From positions 42,278,348 through 42,342,347 of the forward strand of contig NC_134825.1 of assembly GCF_004210375.1 (NCBI RefSeq): a stretch of DNA of 64,000 bases, in the 5' to 3' direction. The DNA comes from Tachypleus tridentatus (lineage: Eukaryota; Arthropoda; Merostomata; Xiphosura; Limulidae). Below are positions 1 through 10,690 of the stretch, piece by piece (positions within the stretch are counted from its first letter, which is position 1; every line of letters starts with the position of its first letter). The position numbers and the translations under genes are program-made. A model generated the notes under the pieces. That model did not search any database. It was not told where the DNA came from and worked only from the letters and a program-made list of their open reading frames with translations.

Positions 1-1121
1 AAACAGACTTAATATTAAACAGTTATTGAATGGTTATGAGGGTAACAAACTGTCTATTGTCTAAAAGTTAACAGTTGTTTTGTTTTAGATCTTCTTCTAT
101 TTTCAATTTCATTAAAATTTGATTAGTTAAGATTTTGATTTCAATAATACATACATACACACGCATACAATTAATTTCTAATACTAAAAGAGCAACAGAA
201 AAGAATATAGAAATCTGAAATATTGCAAACGTAATAATCGGAGCGTGAGGGTGTGCACCAGGGTATTATTATGTATTCATGTGTGTGCGCGTGCATGTAT
301 GCATCTTTTCATTAAGGCATGCTAGCAAAAAAAAAAAAAAAAATCCAAAACATATAGAAAAGAAGTGTTACTGCCATAGCTTCAAGGAGAAAAAACCTAG
401 AAACCTGAGATTTTGCACCCATAGTAACTGGACCATGAAGGTGTGCATGTATTTATTATTAACTCTAGTGAAGCCAGATATTTTCGCTAGTTTACTGAAT
501 AAATTAAGTAAATCATTTCTATATCAAGTTTAATAATCAGATGATTCTCATGAATTAACACAACTATAAATGAAAATGTAATTGTTTGTGTGTAGTACAA
601 GTAAGGTACATGGAAAAAGTAAAATATTTCTTTTTTACTTAAGAAAATATATACTTAAGAGGTAACTCCATATTTTATATAAGATGTCCGAAAATTATGC
701 TCATATCATATTTACTTATGTAAAAATATGACTGTACATTATACGTTTTAAAATATCATGAAGCATAAACACTCCAACAGTACCCTTATAAATATTTCAT
801 TCTAAATACTAAAACAAAGCACTTCGGTGCAATCATTGGCATTAATTATACACCATAGTTAGATATACAATAACTACAGGTTATACAACATTATTAATAT
901 ATCTGTCAAATAGCACCTGTTATCGTTAAAACACATTCCACATTTTAGAGCAGTGTGTATGCAATAAGAAGTACAGTCAAATCGTTTTATTTGATCAGGA
1001 AAAACTAGCCTAAAAGTTGACGGTAGGTACTGTTGAACGTTCGCTGTATTTATGTTCTATCATATGGGTTAGATATAGAAACTGTGTAGCTATGTGAGAA
1101 ACTTTGTTATCATTTTTAGTG
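1..1121. other. AT-rich non-coding stretch
   Basis: No exon, RNA gene or recognisable repeat is supported here. It contains a 17-nt poly-A run at 327-343. The short open frames show no family resemblance. Confidence 0.6.
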
Positions 1122-1337
1122 AGGCCCAGCGTGGCTAGGCATTTAGGGCGCTCGACTCGCAACCTCGGGGGTGCGAGTTCAAATCCCAGTTCCACTAAAC
1201 ATGCTCGCCCTTTCAGCCATCTTTCAGTCTCGTAGCAGTGGGTAATGATAACTAGCTATTTTTCGTCTAGTCTTTCCGTGCTAAGTTAGGGATAACTAGT
1301 GCAGATAACTCTTATGTAGTTTTGCACGAAATTCCAA
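1122..1337 (+). repeat. tRNA-headed SINE, family A
   Basis: A degenerate copy. The head reads GGCCCAGCGTGGCTAGGC (A-box-like), followed by a B-box-like GAGTTCAAATCC. The body has the family hallmark ACATGCTCGCCCTTTCAGCC and the tail ends in TTTTGCACGAAATTC. It is alignable by eye to the copies at 2382, 18577, 19779, 55630 and 62179, and is the most complete 5' head on the plus strand. Confidence 0.8.
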
Positions 1338-2381
1338 CCATCTTTAGTTATATATAATTTCCACGTAGTTTCCTCAATACTGTTTTTCACATGAAATCAT
1401 TTGTTCTAGGGCCGTTAGAATTTCTTGGTATTGACCTTCTGCTCTTTAAACTATCTCTTTCTCTCCCCTGTATTTGCTCTCCTTCACTGCTGTGATGTTT
1501 TCGGGTTAGCGATATTTCTATTTCACAAGTATGGGACTGCTAAGAAAGAAGGATCGGCCATCATGAGGGACAGAAAACTGAGCATTAATGAAAGCTCATT
1601 TTTGAAACACAATGTGATTTGATATTTTTTTCTTGGATTGAAAAGTGTTTTTTGGTTTTTCTTCCTAGAGTAGAGCCACATACTATTCTAGTAGACAGGT
1701 AGACTTAGTGAATGCCTACTCAAGTATGTGTGATATACAAGCTTATTATGCTCTCTACCATTTGTAGTGATAATACTTTTTAAATTATTGGTTATTTAAC
1801 TTTTGTACTGTCACGTCGGTGGGGTGGGGATGGGGGGTTGATGTTGATTAACCGACTTTCAATGGTCTTATCACTTCACACTAAGGATAGTTGATGTAAA
1901 TAGTTCTTCTGCAGCATAGGGATTTTTCAAAACAAACAAGCAATAAATATATCGTATCTAGTTACACTATGTAACAAAAATTTTACTTTTTCTTGTTCCT
2001 GGGCGAAAAATGTTATTTCCCAATTGACTGATACACGAAAGTGATTGACATTACAGACGCAAATCTCGGAGAAACTACTTACTTCTAAACATTTTTGTAT
2101 AACTTTAGTATAAATACATGTAAATCTTGATTCATATATTGTTTTATTCAGACCTTATGTAAATAAAAATGTACAAATTTGCCCGTTTTTACATAGAAAA
2201 TAGAGTAATTTCTAAATTTCATTATCCAGGTCACAAAAGCAAAGTTTGAAGGGAATAATAACCATTTTATGTACTTTTATATACACTATGTAATACAAAT
2301 TTTGTTCCTGGATAGTATGTGTTATTTCTTAATTGCTTATGGAATTACATTGCGTGAACAAAGATAATTTTGTTTCAAGCT
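1338..2381. other. Non-coding, nothing recognised
   Basis: AT-rich DNA between two SINE copies. I looked for the missing first exon of the methyltransferase gene, which should end in a Tyr-Asp-type segment and a GT donor, and found no convincing candidate. Confidence 0.5.
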
Positions 2382-2619
2382 AATCGTAATTTGAGGGTCG
2401 CCGGTTCGAATCCTTGTCGCACCAAACATGCTCGCCCTTTCAGCCGTGGAGGCATTATAACGTGATGGTCAATCCCACTATTCGTTGGTAAAAGAGTAGC
2501 TCAAGAGTTGGCGGTGGGTGGTGACGACTAGCTGCCCTCCCTCTACTCTTACATTGCTAAATTAGGGACGGCTAGCGTAGATAGCCCGCAAATAGCTTTG
2601 CGCGAGATTCAAAGCAAAC
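2382..2619 (+). repeat. tRNA-headed SINE, family A
   Basis: The B box GGTTCGAATCC is intact and followed by the family body (ACATGCTCGCCCTTTCAGCC, then GGCGGTGGGTGGTGACGACT) and the tail GCTAGCGTAGATAGCCCGC. The upstream A-box half of the tRNA-like head is missing. Confidence 0.85.
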
Positions 2620-2708
2620 CAAATCAATCCAAAAAAGAAAATGAAAACTCTACTCATTGACCTAACATGAGTATTAAACTAATTGTTATATTTTTATTTG
2701 ATTTACAG

Positions 2709-2831
2709 GATATGGTTGATACTAAAATGTATGGACCTGAGGCTGTTGTGGAGGAGTTTGTGAAACTGAGGTTGGACAAAAATGTTCATATTTTAGACGT
2801 CGGTGCTGGAACTGGATGTATAGCTAACTTA
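2709..2831 (+). CDS. METTL27: METTL27-like exon A (SAM-binding motif I)
   Basis: 123 nt, phase 0 at both ends, preceded by TTTGATTTACAG and followed by GTAAGT. It encodes 41 residues from DMVDTKMYGPEAVVEEFVKL to IANL. HILDVGAGTG is the glycine-rich loop that binds the SAM cofactor in class I methyltransferases. It is not the first coding exon, because the family has an N-terminal stretch before this point. Confidence 0.78.
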
Positions 2832-5800
2832 GTAAGTTTTAATTCATATATGATTCAGGCAGTTTTCATGATGAACAAACAACTGCCTAGTTCAACTTTC
2901 TTTAGTCATGGTTTTACCGTCTAGAGTCAAAAATGGAATCCTAAAAATCTGCCTGGATAGAACGTTTTCAAAAATCGGTTTCTCTGCTTTATTATTCAGC
3001 TCTTTATTTATGTACACTGTAAATTTTATGGACTTCCCCTGCCTTGTTTTGGCGTAAAAAATCATAAACATTGTTTCAACTTCTGATAAAATTCTTTTAG
3101 TAACATTCCAGTTTGGCTATTTTGTAACGATTATAACCTTTTAAGTAGTCACAAATAGTATTCTGTATAATACCTTTTGGAAAGGCATTTAGTTAAGAAT
3201 TGTTTGAATTTTTAAGCTTTTAGGCAAAATTCTTATGTGGTAATTATTTTGTTTATTTTATAATTTCATCAGGTTCTTCTTAAAAGAAGCTGGTCTAAGA
3301 TGATCAAAATTAAGATGTAAACCCGTGAAAGCTTTTTGAAGTGACCAAAAATTGCCAGTTTTACTATGAATGAATGTGTCGAGAAATGGGAGAAATTTAC
3401 TTAATAATACAAAATGCTGTCCAATTGAAAATAGGAATTATTCTGGCAAAATGCACAAATTTGTAAAGCACGTGCACAGGAAATGTTATTTCACTATTCG
3501 TTTGGAATTAAGCACAAAGCTAAACAATGGTCTGTCTGTGGTCTGCCCACCACGGGTATCGAAACCCGGTTTCTCGTGGTGTGAGTCCGCAGACACACTG
3601 CTCTGCCACTTGGGGTATATTTTGTTATATAAATTTGATATAAAAATTTTGTACATGATGTATAGTTTTAGCTAAAGAAATGTTGGTAAAGCAACGTCTT
3701 AAAAGTTAATAAACTATATTAGCCTAAAAGACCATCATCACGACTATTTTCGACCATGATGTATACACATGACCAAACTAGTTAAGATTAAAAATCGTTA
3801 TTTCTGAGGATCTTTATATGGTAACAAATTATATTAATTTTTAAAAAGTTGTTTTGAAATAGTGATCACCTATTTCGCGTTTTTCGAGTAAACGTTTAGG
3901 TTTTCTATGATGTTTATTTCTATAAATGCGGATTTCGCTAGTTTGTCTTATATTCTTTCTTTATGTGTGTGTCTATGTTATCTAAATTAATACAATGGAA
4001 AGACGAATAACTTTTCTAAGATGTCTGGTAAGTGAGTCTGAAATAAATGAAAGGTTTTGGATGAATATATTATTATCATGATATTGTTTTGATCGTTTCT
4101 TCAAATACTGTACTGTGGTGGTTGTTTTCTATGGAGGTAGGTCTTCATCGTTATCCTTTGCACTTTGTTTTGTAATCGTGACAGTATTTGTGTGGTTATT
4201 CTGGATGAACACTAAGTTAGTATGTTTGATTAATCAGTTGTTATGGTCGTTTTTATGTAGGGTAACTACTGAGAGGCAAACATTTCTGGACTCTCGTTAA
4301 CTGTCAGATAACGTCCTGTTTTTACGTATTAAGGATCACGTGAGCTTAAATGTAATGTAATTGGATCTTGTGTAAGCTTGTGTTGATTGAGTCGTTTTTA
4401 ACAGATATTACTTTAGAAGGAAGAAAAACACCATAAAAGACGTTATCGATGTTTAGGATTATAAGCCCAAATACTCTCTTCTGTGCCAGCAGACTAAGCC
4501 TGGAGCTTTCCTTGACCCATCAAGAACGCGTATTCTAAGCCGAGCAGGAATTCTTCTCCAACCGTCAACGCCCGAAGACTTGTCCTACCTTTGTAAGCCA
4601 TGGAATACTCCTATTAAAATTAGTTGTGCACCCACTAAAAGCCCTACTATCTTCTTCACAGTTTTACTAAGAGGAGTACACCACTCCATTCAGCCGTGTG
4701 AAATCAATAGCGCCGTTGAAAATCAAACCCAGTTAGTGATATTCGCCGTGCACCGGATTTATTCGAAATCCTCCCGTCAAGCTACTAACTTCATGAAAAT
4801 TTTAACACCCAGTAAACATATTGCCGATACCATTCTACGGAATGGCTGCTACTACCACATATTTCATTTTAGTGCCGAACGCCCCCGACGCCACCCAATG
4901 AAACCAAGAACTCCTAAGCAACCTGTATCTGACCTACAACTTGACGGAATATCCACTTTTCCCACAGTCAACCCGCAAACAGAAAATCAATCATCAGACA
5001 AGTATACCCAAACGGATTTCGGTAACAAAATATCCCAGAGCACACAAACCACCACTGAAGAGTCTAAAACTTGTGAAACTTCTACTTCGACCGGCAATAT
5101 CCAAACAGCAGACGCGGTTTCTCAAACAAAGACGGACATGATTCATCAAAAAACCCAGTGTCCTGAAAACATACGATTCACAAGAGCATCCAGCGAGTTA
5201 GCAGTGAAAGATATCCAGTTTAGAAAAACTCTGTTTGGAAACGAGAATTTCCGCCTCTCTCCTCCTTCGCCCAAGCAAAAATTAGACCTATGCATCACAG
5301 ATGATCCGACGTGTCCTTCAGATGATTCGTCTTCTTAGTTCTAAAGCATCCCAGTTGCAATTTATGTGTATTAACATCATTTGATCAATTCTTTGTTATT
5401 GTAAGTGCTATTGCATTTGTTATTAATCCTTGTATTTTTCTTTCCTCACAGCTCTTCTTCCGGGCACGGTCAGGGACTTTTTTTGGCGCCCTGGTCGTGA
5501 AAGTGGGTTTTCTCGGGGTACTCCCGTTTCCCCCCACAGCTAAATTTCCGTTTCATAGGATCTATAGATCCCAGCCCTGAAAAGAGGTCCGTCACATTAG
5601 TTTCTAAATTTTATATGTTTAAAGTCCAGCTAATCAGTGTCACGAGTCCAGCTAATCATGTCGGCGTACTGCGATTGCATCTCTCTGCTCCCTCCACTTT
5701 GACTTTGACTGAAATTACACCATGTAATTCTTCGGACGCTTGTGAATGTTGTGCTGAGACTTTTCCCTTCATTCTTCGTTTTCTCTCCGGCTCGCCGGCC

Positions 5801-8800
5801 TGCTTCTCAGCTGTTTCCTGACGATCCTCACTCAGATACACAAATCAATCAACTCCAAGGTCATAAGTGACCATCGCTCTTGACAAATAACTAACAAGCC
5901 ATTACAATTCACTAAATTATCTCCGTGATCAGTGGACTAATTTATTCTTGCCGTGTGTGGGGTGAAGAGAAACAATAGTTTCTGACCGCCCCTGATTATT
6001 TTTCGTTCACATTTGGAGAACGAAATGATAATTTAACCTAAATACCTACTAAGTATTTCCTTCCTGTGCCAGCGTGGGCAGCTGATAAAGAAAAATTCTG
6101 CTAGATTTATAAGGTCATTTTTGTTGTTGTTATTTTCTAAAGCTATAGGCATTATGATAAAATTAAAATCTCGTATTGATTGAGAAAAACAAAGATTATA
6201 TTTGATAGCAAATACGTTTCTAATTAACGGCTCTATAAACTAGAATACCAGTTGATGTAACCATTCTTAGGAGTGGTAGAAACATCTGCATGTTACTAGA
6301 ATGAGAGCTCGATGGCTTTAGTTTACCTTCTCTAGTTTTAATTAAATCTTTGTCCAATTTCACAATTTTTTAGACATTATTATAATAAAAGTCACTATTA
6401 TTTAAAACTACTATCCTTTTTTCCATTTTGTTATTGCTTTAATTTCATTTTTACGTAGATTTTATATTGCTTGGAATTTACCCTCATAGATTTATTTTGA
6501 AAATTATAGTTATTAAATGAAGTTAAAGTAACGCCACTTCTACACGAGTTCATACAAAGATGAAAGATTTATCTGTATACGTCAGCTAGGTTATATTAAC
6601 AAATTAGTGCAGTCTATTTGTTATTAATAACCTTATATGTGATTTTGCTTCATAATCAGACACCATACAATGAGAATTAAGTCTCGGCATTATTTTATAT
6701 TGTAATTTATATAATTATAAAAAAATTGCAGCATGTTTTAATAACTCTCGCCTGTTTTAAGACAATATGATTAATTTAGTATATGACGCACGAAAATGGG
6801 GTATCCTTATCCCTAAAATTGTGTTCCAAATATAACGATAGTCCTCGTACATTTTATGATGAAACTAGTTGCAGTTTATACTATACCCAACAACCTAATT
6901 AATTGAGACTACCTGTAAAATTACCTGTTTTATTTTATGTCTCTTTAGCTACAGAAGCACGGCTACACAAATATTGATGCTTTAGACGGATGCATTGACA
7001 TGTTGGAGATAGCTAAATCGAGAGATCTTTATAGAAATTATTTCATAGATATTATTTCAGAAGGAAAAAAAACACCATAAAAGACGGTAAGTAAACTGTT
7101 ACTAACACCATTTATTTGTGGCTCAGTGGGTCAGTGGTAACTTTCGAATGCAAATTCAGATTAAAAAACTCAGAAAATTATGCAAATATCAAAGTGTTTT
7201 GAGTTTTGAAAAGCTCTACGCCTAAATATTGACATATTGTGTCGCGATAATTGTTTTTTTTTTATTGTTTGTGTGTAAAGATGTTAAAATAATAAAATAG
7301 TCATGATGTTGGGTCATATATGGATTTGTTATTGTATAATAAACAGAACAATTCTGAAGGGCTTAGTAAGTTTAAGAAACAAACTTTTAAGCCATTAGAT
7401 TTAAACTTTTCCATCAATTTTGTAGTTAGGGTTGTATAATAATTTTATATATGTACTTGCAGGAACCTACGATGTTTTGATCATGAGTGGTGTTTTTTGT
7501 CCTGGTCATCTGGATGCAACTGCATTTAACGAACTCATCAGAATAACCAAGTCAGGTTAATAAATATTTCTATATTATCACTAATATAATTTAAGGCAGG
7601 TGAAAGCGTTTAATGTTTTACATGTCGAACTATTGGTAAGTAAAAATATACTGTAATCAAGTATAGCTTCGTGATGAACCACACCTATGAATCAAACCTT
7701 CGTTAAGTATTATACCATCTTTCCGCTGATACTTATTATTTTCACATTAGTTTATATTTTTTATTAATATGTTAAGAAAAAACAGATTTTAATATATATA
7801 CATATTTAGATATCCTATATTTTTATCCTTCCTATTGGACTATTAATTAAAAATTAAGGAATAATCAAACACAATAGTTTCTTTTTTTATAAATGAAAAT
7901 GGCTTAGAATTATAATCACATTTACGTTATAACTAAAGCTATCTAATTTCTGATTGAATTATTTTTTAATCATTAAAATTTTATAAATGTATTAAATCTT
8001 AGTCTTTTGTAAGTAAACTATAGTTTCAGAATAAAAATAATTATTTTAATAGTACAGTCTTGGCCAATATGTTTGCATATTTTGTGATAAGATCATAATT
8101 ATTAAGATGGAATACACATGCGCTTAGTGTTTTCTAACTAATAAATACATGTTATATTCAACATCTACGTGAGTAATTTATATAATGAGACAGGCTATAT
8201 GAACATCATGAACGATTTATTAGAAGAGCAAAGAATTTTATCAGACACCCATAGAAAGATGTGTACTCAGCATTTTATCTATTACAACATAATCTTACCA
8301 AAACGTAAATTATGACGAAATATAACATAAAATTAATATAAACAATGCCTGTAACCTTATACCACTTCATATTAAACATTCATGGCTGGTCCTCCTAATA
8401 CTTGAATAACCTCCTCAAAGCGATGTAGAATGCTGTTGATGTAATCCATCGTTATTTCATCCAAATTTGTTATTAGAAGGGGCTGCAACTTTGCAATTTC
8501 CGGATGAGTTCTGCCCAATAGTTCTCAATGGGGTTACAATTCGGATACTTTATTGGCTATGACAATCTTGTAACGCCCTTCTAGTCGAGATAATCCTGTA
8601 CAATACATGCTCTGTGGACAGTAACATTACCATCCTGGAACACAAAGTTATTATCAAACCTTGCTCTAGCATATGGCAGAAATACCATTTATATGCGATG
8701 CCTGTAGGATCTGCCATTGATGTTGTCATGGAGAATATGAAGAGCAGTTTTTTCACTATGATGAGTAGTTGCCCATACTTGTACTGCACCACCTCCTGTG

Positions 8801-10478
8801 TGTTCCATGTAGGAAAGAAAGTCTTTCTTCTGTTCTCCAGGCATATAACGAAAATAAATTTTATCACCAGATAAAACAAGCAAGAAACAGGACCCATATA
8901 AATAGATGACAGGTTGTCAGTGTCATAACTGTAAGTTGTTATGCTGTTTTATTCAAGTAACACTGTGAGGGCAGTGAATTCTGGCTAATAGTAGTTTGCA
9001 AATATCCTTTCTTGCAAAATAAAATTGTGTGGTCCGTCTCCTATCCAATGATTTCCTGGATAACCTAAAATGAATGTGTTGGTGCCTTTCTTGTTGTAAG
9101 AAGTTGTAAGACTTCTTTCAATTTTGATGTGTTAACCTGAATAAAATATAGTTACTTCTAATACTTATCTTTTACATCTACCAGTAGATCATTCTGGAAC
9201 AATGTTTCCTGTAGTCTGATTATCTTTCTGGATTCTAGATACAGTACATTGGGGCATTCTACTGTTCTTACAATGTTTGTTTGCTTAATACCATTTTTAT
9301 AAAGTCGAACAATTTGACTTTCTATAATTTCTGGCAGACGATGAGGCATGATTCTACATCAAGTACAAAAAAACTATCTGTACAAAACTTTGATCTGTTA
9401 CGAAAATGACAATACCAAAAGCACACATGTTTATGTGTGATTTGACAAAGAAGTGTTCAGAACAACTTAATACAGAACAAAATAATAACTCATACGTATT
9501 TTTCTGAGCATACACTACCTTCTCTATTACTACTGGAGCATTTACTCAATAACTATTCTGTGCATGTAGACAATAACGTCAACATAGAACAGAATGCAAA
9601 CACTTTGGCCGGTACTGTATGTTCATCATCTATATTATAGTATATAATGTTATATTACCATAGGAATAATATGATATACAACAAAGCATTAAATGTGCAT
9701 ATCAGTTTGGTAAACAGATCAAGGATTTTCAAGATAAAAAAGATGCCAATTAAAAAACAAAACAATGAAACACAGTTAAACCTAAGAACATTAGTTATAA
9801 AGCTATATATATGATATAAAAAGAAGCAGAAATAAATCTAAAGCTGATTTTAACATGTATTTTCGTGAAGAAAATAGCAAGAAAATGTTTATTCTCCAGT
9901 GAATATGTTTTTGAATAACTTTTTAAGACTTATAGTTGTTTTGGTGTTGAAACCTTATTATGTTAAGAGATTAACTTATTTACTGATTGATTACTATAGT
10001 TTAAGAATCACTGGTTTGCAAAGATACGACTGTTCTGGTTTGGAAGAATTTTGGTTGTACTGAAGCTTTATGGATTGTACAAAGACCGAAATGTTGCTAA
10101 CCTTAATATTCCGGGCAAATGCAGTCCATAAAAATTGCAAATTTAGCTTGTTTTGCTTAAAGCTCTGATCGATTTATTCTGGTCATGAGTTGGTCCTGTG
10201 GTAGAGCACTAAATTTTGGTTCTGATGATTCGAATGATTGTAGCTTGGCCCTAGATACAAAAATACTTTTGTTATTCTTTAAAGGTGGAGTCATCTGCTG
10301 GAGCATGCGAGCACCGCACATTTTCGGTGAAAGATCAGAGAAGTTTCAGGCACGAAACTTCGAAACTGGTGTGGAAAACCTCTGTAAGAGTGGGAAATGG
10401 AAGATGTTGAAAGACCCCAAACCTATAAACTATTTTAATAATTTTAATGGATTTGTGTATATGATGCAGGTTTTATAA
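2709..10478 (+). CDS. METTL27: METTL27-like (WBSCR27) methyltransferase gene, 3' part, apparently frameshifted
   Basis: A class I SAM-dependent methyltransferase-like gene in at least four exons: 2709-2831, 6949-7086, 7463-7555 and 10285-10478. Motif I (LDVGAGTGCIA) is at the end of the first visible exon. The acidic motif II region (IDALDGCIDMLEIAK) opens the second. YDVLIMSGVF and a C-terminal SGKWKML segment follow in the order seen in the METTL27/WBSCR27 family, whose substrate is not well established. All borders fit GT-AG. Oddities: the exon at 6949 reads into TAA at 7078-7080 and ends in phase 0, while the next exon needs one carried base. The gene therefore looks broken by one missing base, or the assembly has a one-base error. 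The upstream coding exon(s) with the start codon are not in view. A Tc1-like element and SINEs sit in the introns. I am fairly sure of the family but not of whether the gene still works. Confidence 0.68.
3500..3615 (-). repeat. tRNA-headed SINE, family B
   Basis: The plus strand reads TTTGGAATTAAGCACAAAGC, then CCACCACGGGTATCGAAACC (reverse complement of a B-box-like GGTTTCGATACC) and ends near CACTTGGGG. It shares its tail with family A but has a different head. Confidence 0.8.
3616..4402. other. Intron, nothing recognised
   Basis: AT-rich intron DNA of the methyltransferase gene. No repeat or exon was recognised apart from the poly-pyrimidine plus AG at 4394-4404, which precedes the duplicated exon tail. 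Confidence 0.5.
4405..4442 (+). pseudogene. Duplicated 3' tail of METTL27-like exon B
   Basis: This 38-nt stretch matches 7049-7086 at 35 of 38 positions with no gaps. The match stops exactly where exon B stops: exon B continues with GTAAGT, this copy with TTATCG. The copy is itself preceded by TTTTTAACAG, which looks like a splice acceptor. It carries the same frame-breaking ACACCATAAAAGACG, so the defect either predates the duplication or is the true sequence of this exon. Confidence 0.65.
4457..5338 (+). CDS. Gag-like ORF1 protein, probable non-LTR retroelement
   Basis: An open frame of 294 codons, bounded upstream by TAG at 4454, with no ATG until 4793. It is GC-richer than its flanks. 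The first half has the hydrophobic/basic pattern of the PRE_C2HC-type domain in gag-like ORF1 proteins of insect and chelicerate retroelements (FFTVLLRGVHHSI, then FAVHRIYSKSSRQATNFMKI, then AERPRRHPMKPRTPKQ). The second half is Ser/Thr/Gln-rich (YTQTDFGN, SQSTQTTTEE) and looks disordered. No CCHC zinc knuckle, endonuclease or reverse transcriptase follows. It lies in a methyltransferase intron on the same strand, directly after the duplicated exon tail. It could be the surviving 5' part of a retroelement or a domesticated gag-like exon. The family call rests on pattern resemblance only. Confidence 0.42.
   Translation, partial: DYKPKYSLLCQQTKPGAFLDPSRTRILSRAGILLQPSTPEDLSYLCKPWNTPIKISCAPTKSPTIFFTVLLRGVHHSIQPCEINSAVENQTQLVIFAVHRIYSKSSRQATNFMKILTPSKHIADTILRNGCYYHIFHFSAERPRRHPMKPRTPKQPVSDLQLDGISTFPTVNPQTENQSSDKYTQTDFGNKISQSTQTTTEESKTCETSTSTGNIQTADAVSQTKTDMIHQKTQCPENIRFTRASSELAVKDIQFRKTLFGNENFRLSPPSPKQKLDLCITDDPTCPSDDSSS
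5339..6060 (+). repeat. GC-richer tail following the gag-like frame
   Basis: It contains GTGGGTTTTCTCGGGGTACT followed by CCGTTTCCCCCCACAGC, which resembles a sequence recurring in retroposed repeats of many animals (from memory). AGTCCAGCTAATCA occurs twice, at about 5622 and 5645. It probably belongs to the same inserted unit as the upstream open frame. Ends are uncertain. Confidence 0.35.
6061..6948. other. Intron, nothing recognised
   Basis: AT-rich DNA up to the CTCTTTAG acceptor of the exon at 6949. Confidence 0.5.
6949..7086 (+). CDS. METTL27: METTL27-like exon B, with in-frame stop
   Basis: Acceptor TATGTCTCTTTAG, donor GTAAGT after GACG. Phase 0 continues exon A and gives LQKHGYTNIDALDGCIDMLE, then IAKSRDLYRNYFIDIISEGK, then KTP and TAA at 7078-7080. 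The exon is 138 nt, but exon C opens with two bases completing a codon, so 139 nt (or 136) would be expected. One extra base near the A8 run or ACACCA would give an open frame into exon C. This is either a pseudogene mutation or an assembly indel. Confidence 0.65.
7463..7555 (+). CDS. METTL27: METTL27-like exon C
   Basis: 93 nt between TACTTGCAG and GTTAAT, entered with one carried base and leaving one base for exon D. It encodes TYDVLIMSGVFCPGHLDATA and FNELIRITKS. This is the core strand-and-loop segment after motif II, in the position of the family's FDAV-type strand. Confidence 0.7.
8055..9617 (-). mobile_element. Tc1/mariner-type DNA transposon, dead copy
   Basis: About 1.56 kb, bounded by TA at 8053-8054 and 9618-9619. 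The inverted ends read CAGTCTTGGCCAATATGTTT (left) and, on the minus strand, CAGTACCGGCCAAAGTGTTT (right). Read on the minus strand, transposase pieces appear in order: an N-terminal helix-turn-helix start (MPHRLPEIIESQIVRLYKNG, near 9349), a middle catalytic segment (LVLSGDKIYF, near 8880), GGGAVQVW, and the C-terminal PNCNPIENYWAELIRKL near 8500-8550, equivalent to the SPDLNPIEN signature. Frames change between these pieces and stops interrupt them, so it cannot encode an active transposase. It is inserted in the last intron of the methyltransferase gene. Confidence 0.85.
10285..10478 (+). CDS. METTL27: METTL27-like last exon
   Basis: The acceptor TTCTTTAAAG takes up the single base left by exon C (KSG then GVICWS). 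The exon encodes 63 residues ending NFNGFVYMMQVL before TAA at 10476-10478. SGKWKML and the terminal aromatic/hydrophobic strand match the C-terminus expected in METTL27-like proteins. An ATG upstream at 10185 in the same frame is intronic and is not used as a start here. Confidence 0.66.
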
Positions 10479-10601
10479 AGTTTGTTAGCTAACAGAAAAC
10501 AGAAAATAGAGACATTTCTGTGAAGTGTGCATGGTACAAAAATTAAAGACAAAAAAAGAGATACAAAAGAAAATATTCATAAAATTATGCAAAAAAATGA
10601 T

Positions 10602-10685
10602 GTTATCTATGTCTTATGGCTATGAAACTAGTGTAATATTAACGTTATCTATGTCTTATGGCTATAAAACTAATATAATATTAAC
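10602..10685 (+). repeat. 42-bp tandem duplication
   Basis: Two head-to-tail units, 10602-10643 and 10644-10685, both starting GTTATCTATGTCTTATGGCT and ending AATATTAAC. They differ at three positions. Located just 3' of the methyltransferase stop codon. Confidence 0.9.
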
Positions 10686-10690
10686 GTTAT

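Noticed and set aside
279..533. 84-residue plus-strand open frame near the window start
   Set aside because: It runs through a 17-nt poly-A tract and has low-complexity Lys-rich composition with no family resemblance.
2391..2420. Possible true tRNA gene from the B-box-like GGTTCGAATCC
   Set aside because: The sequence continues into the SINE family A body and lacks an acceptor stem; the same arrangement recurs in several copies.
8550..8897. 115-residue minus-strand open frame
   Set aside because: It lies in a different frame from the recognisable transposase pieces of the Tc1-like element and is a shadow of it.
10185..10284. ATG at 10185 as a start codon for the last methyltransferase exon
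   Set aside because: The frame upstream of the AAAG acceptor at 10284 has no family similarity, while the spliced join to exon C gives a continuous family-like sequence.
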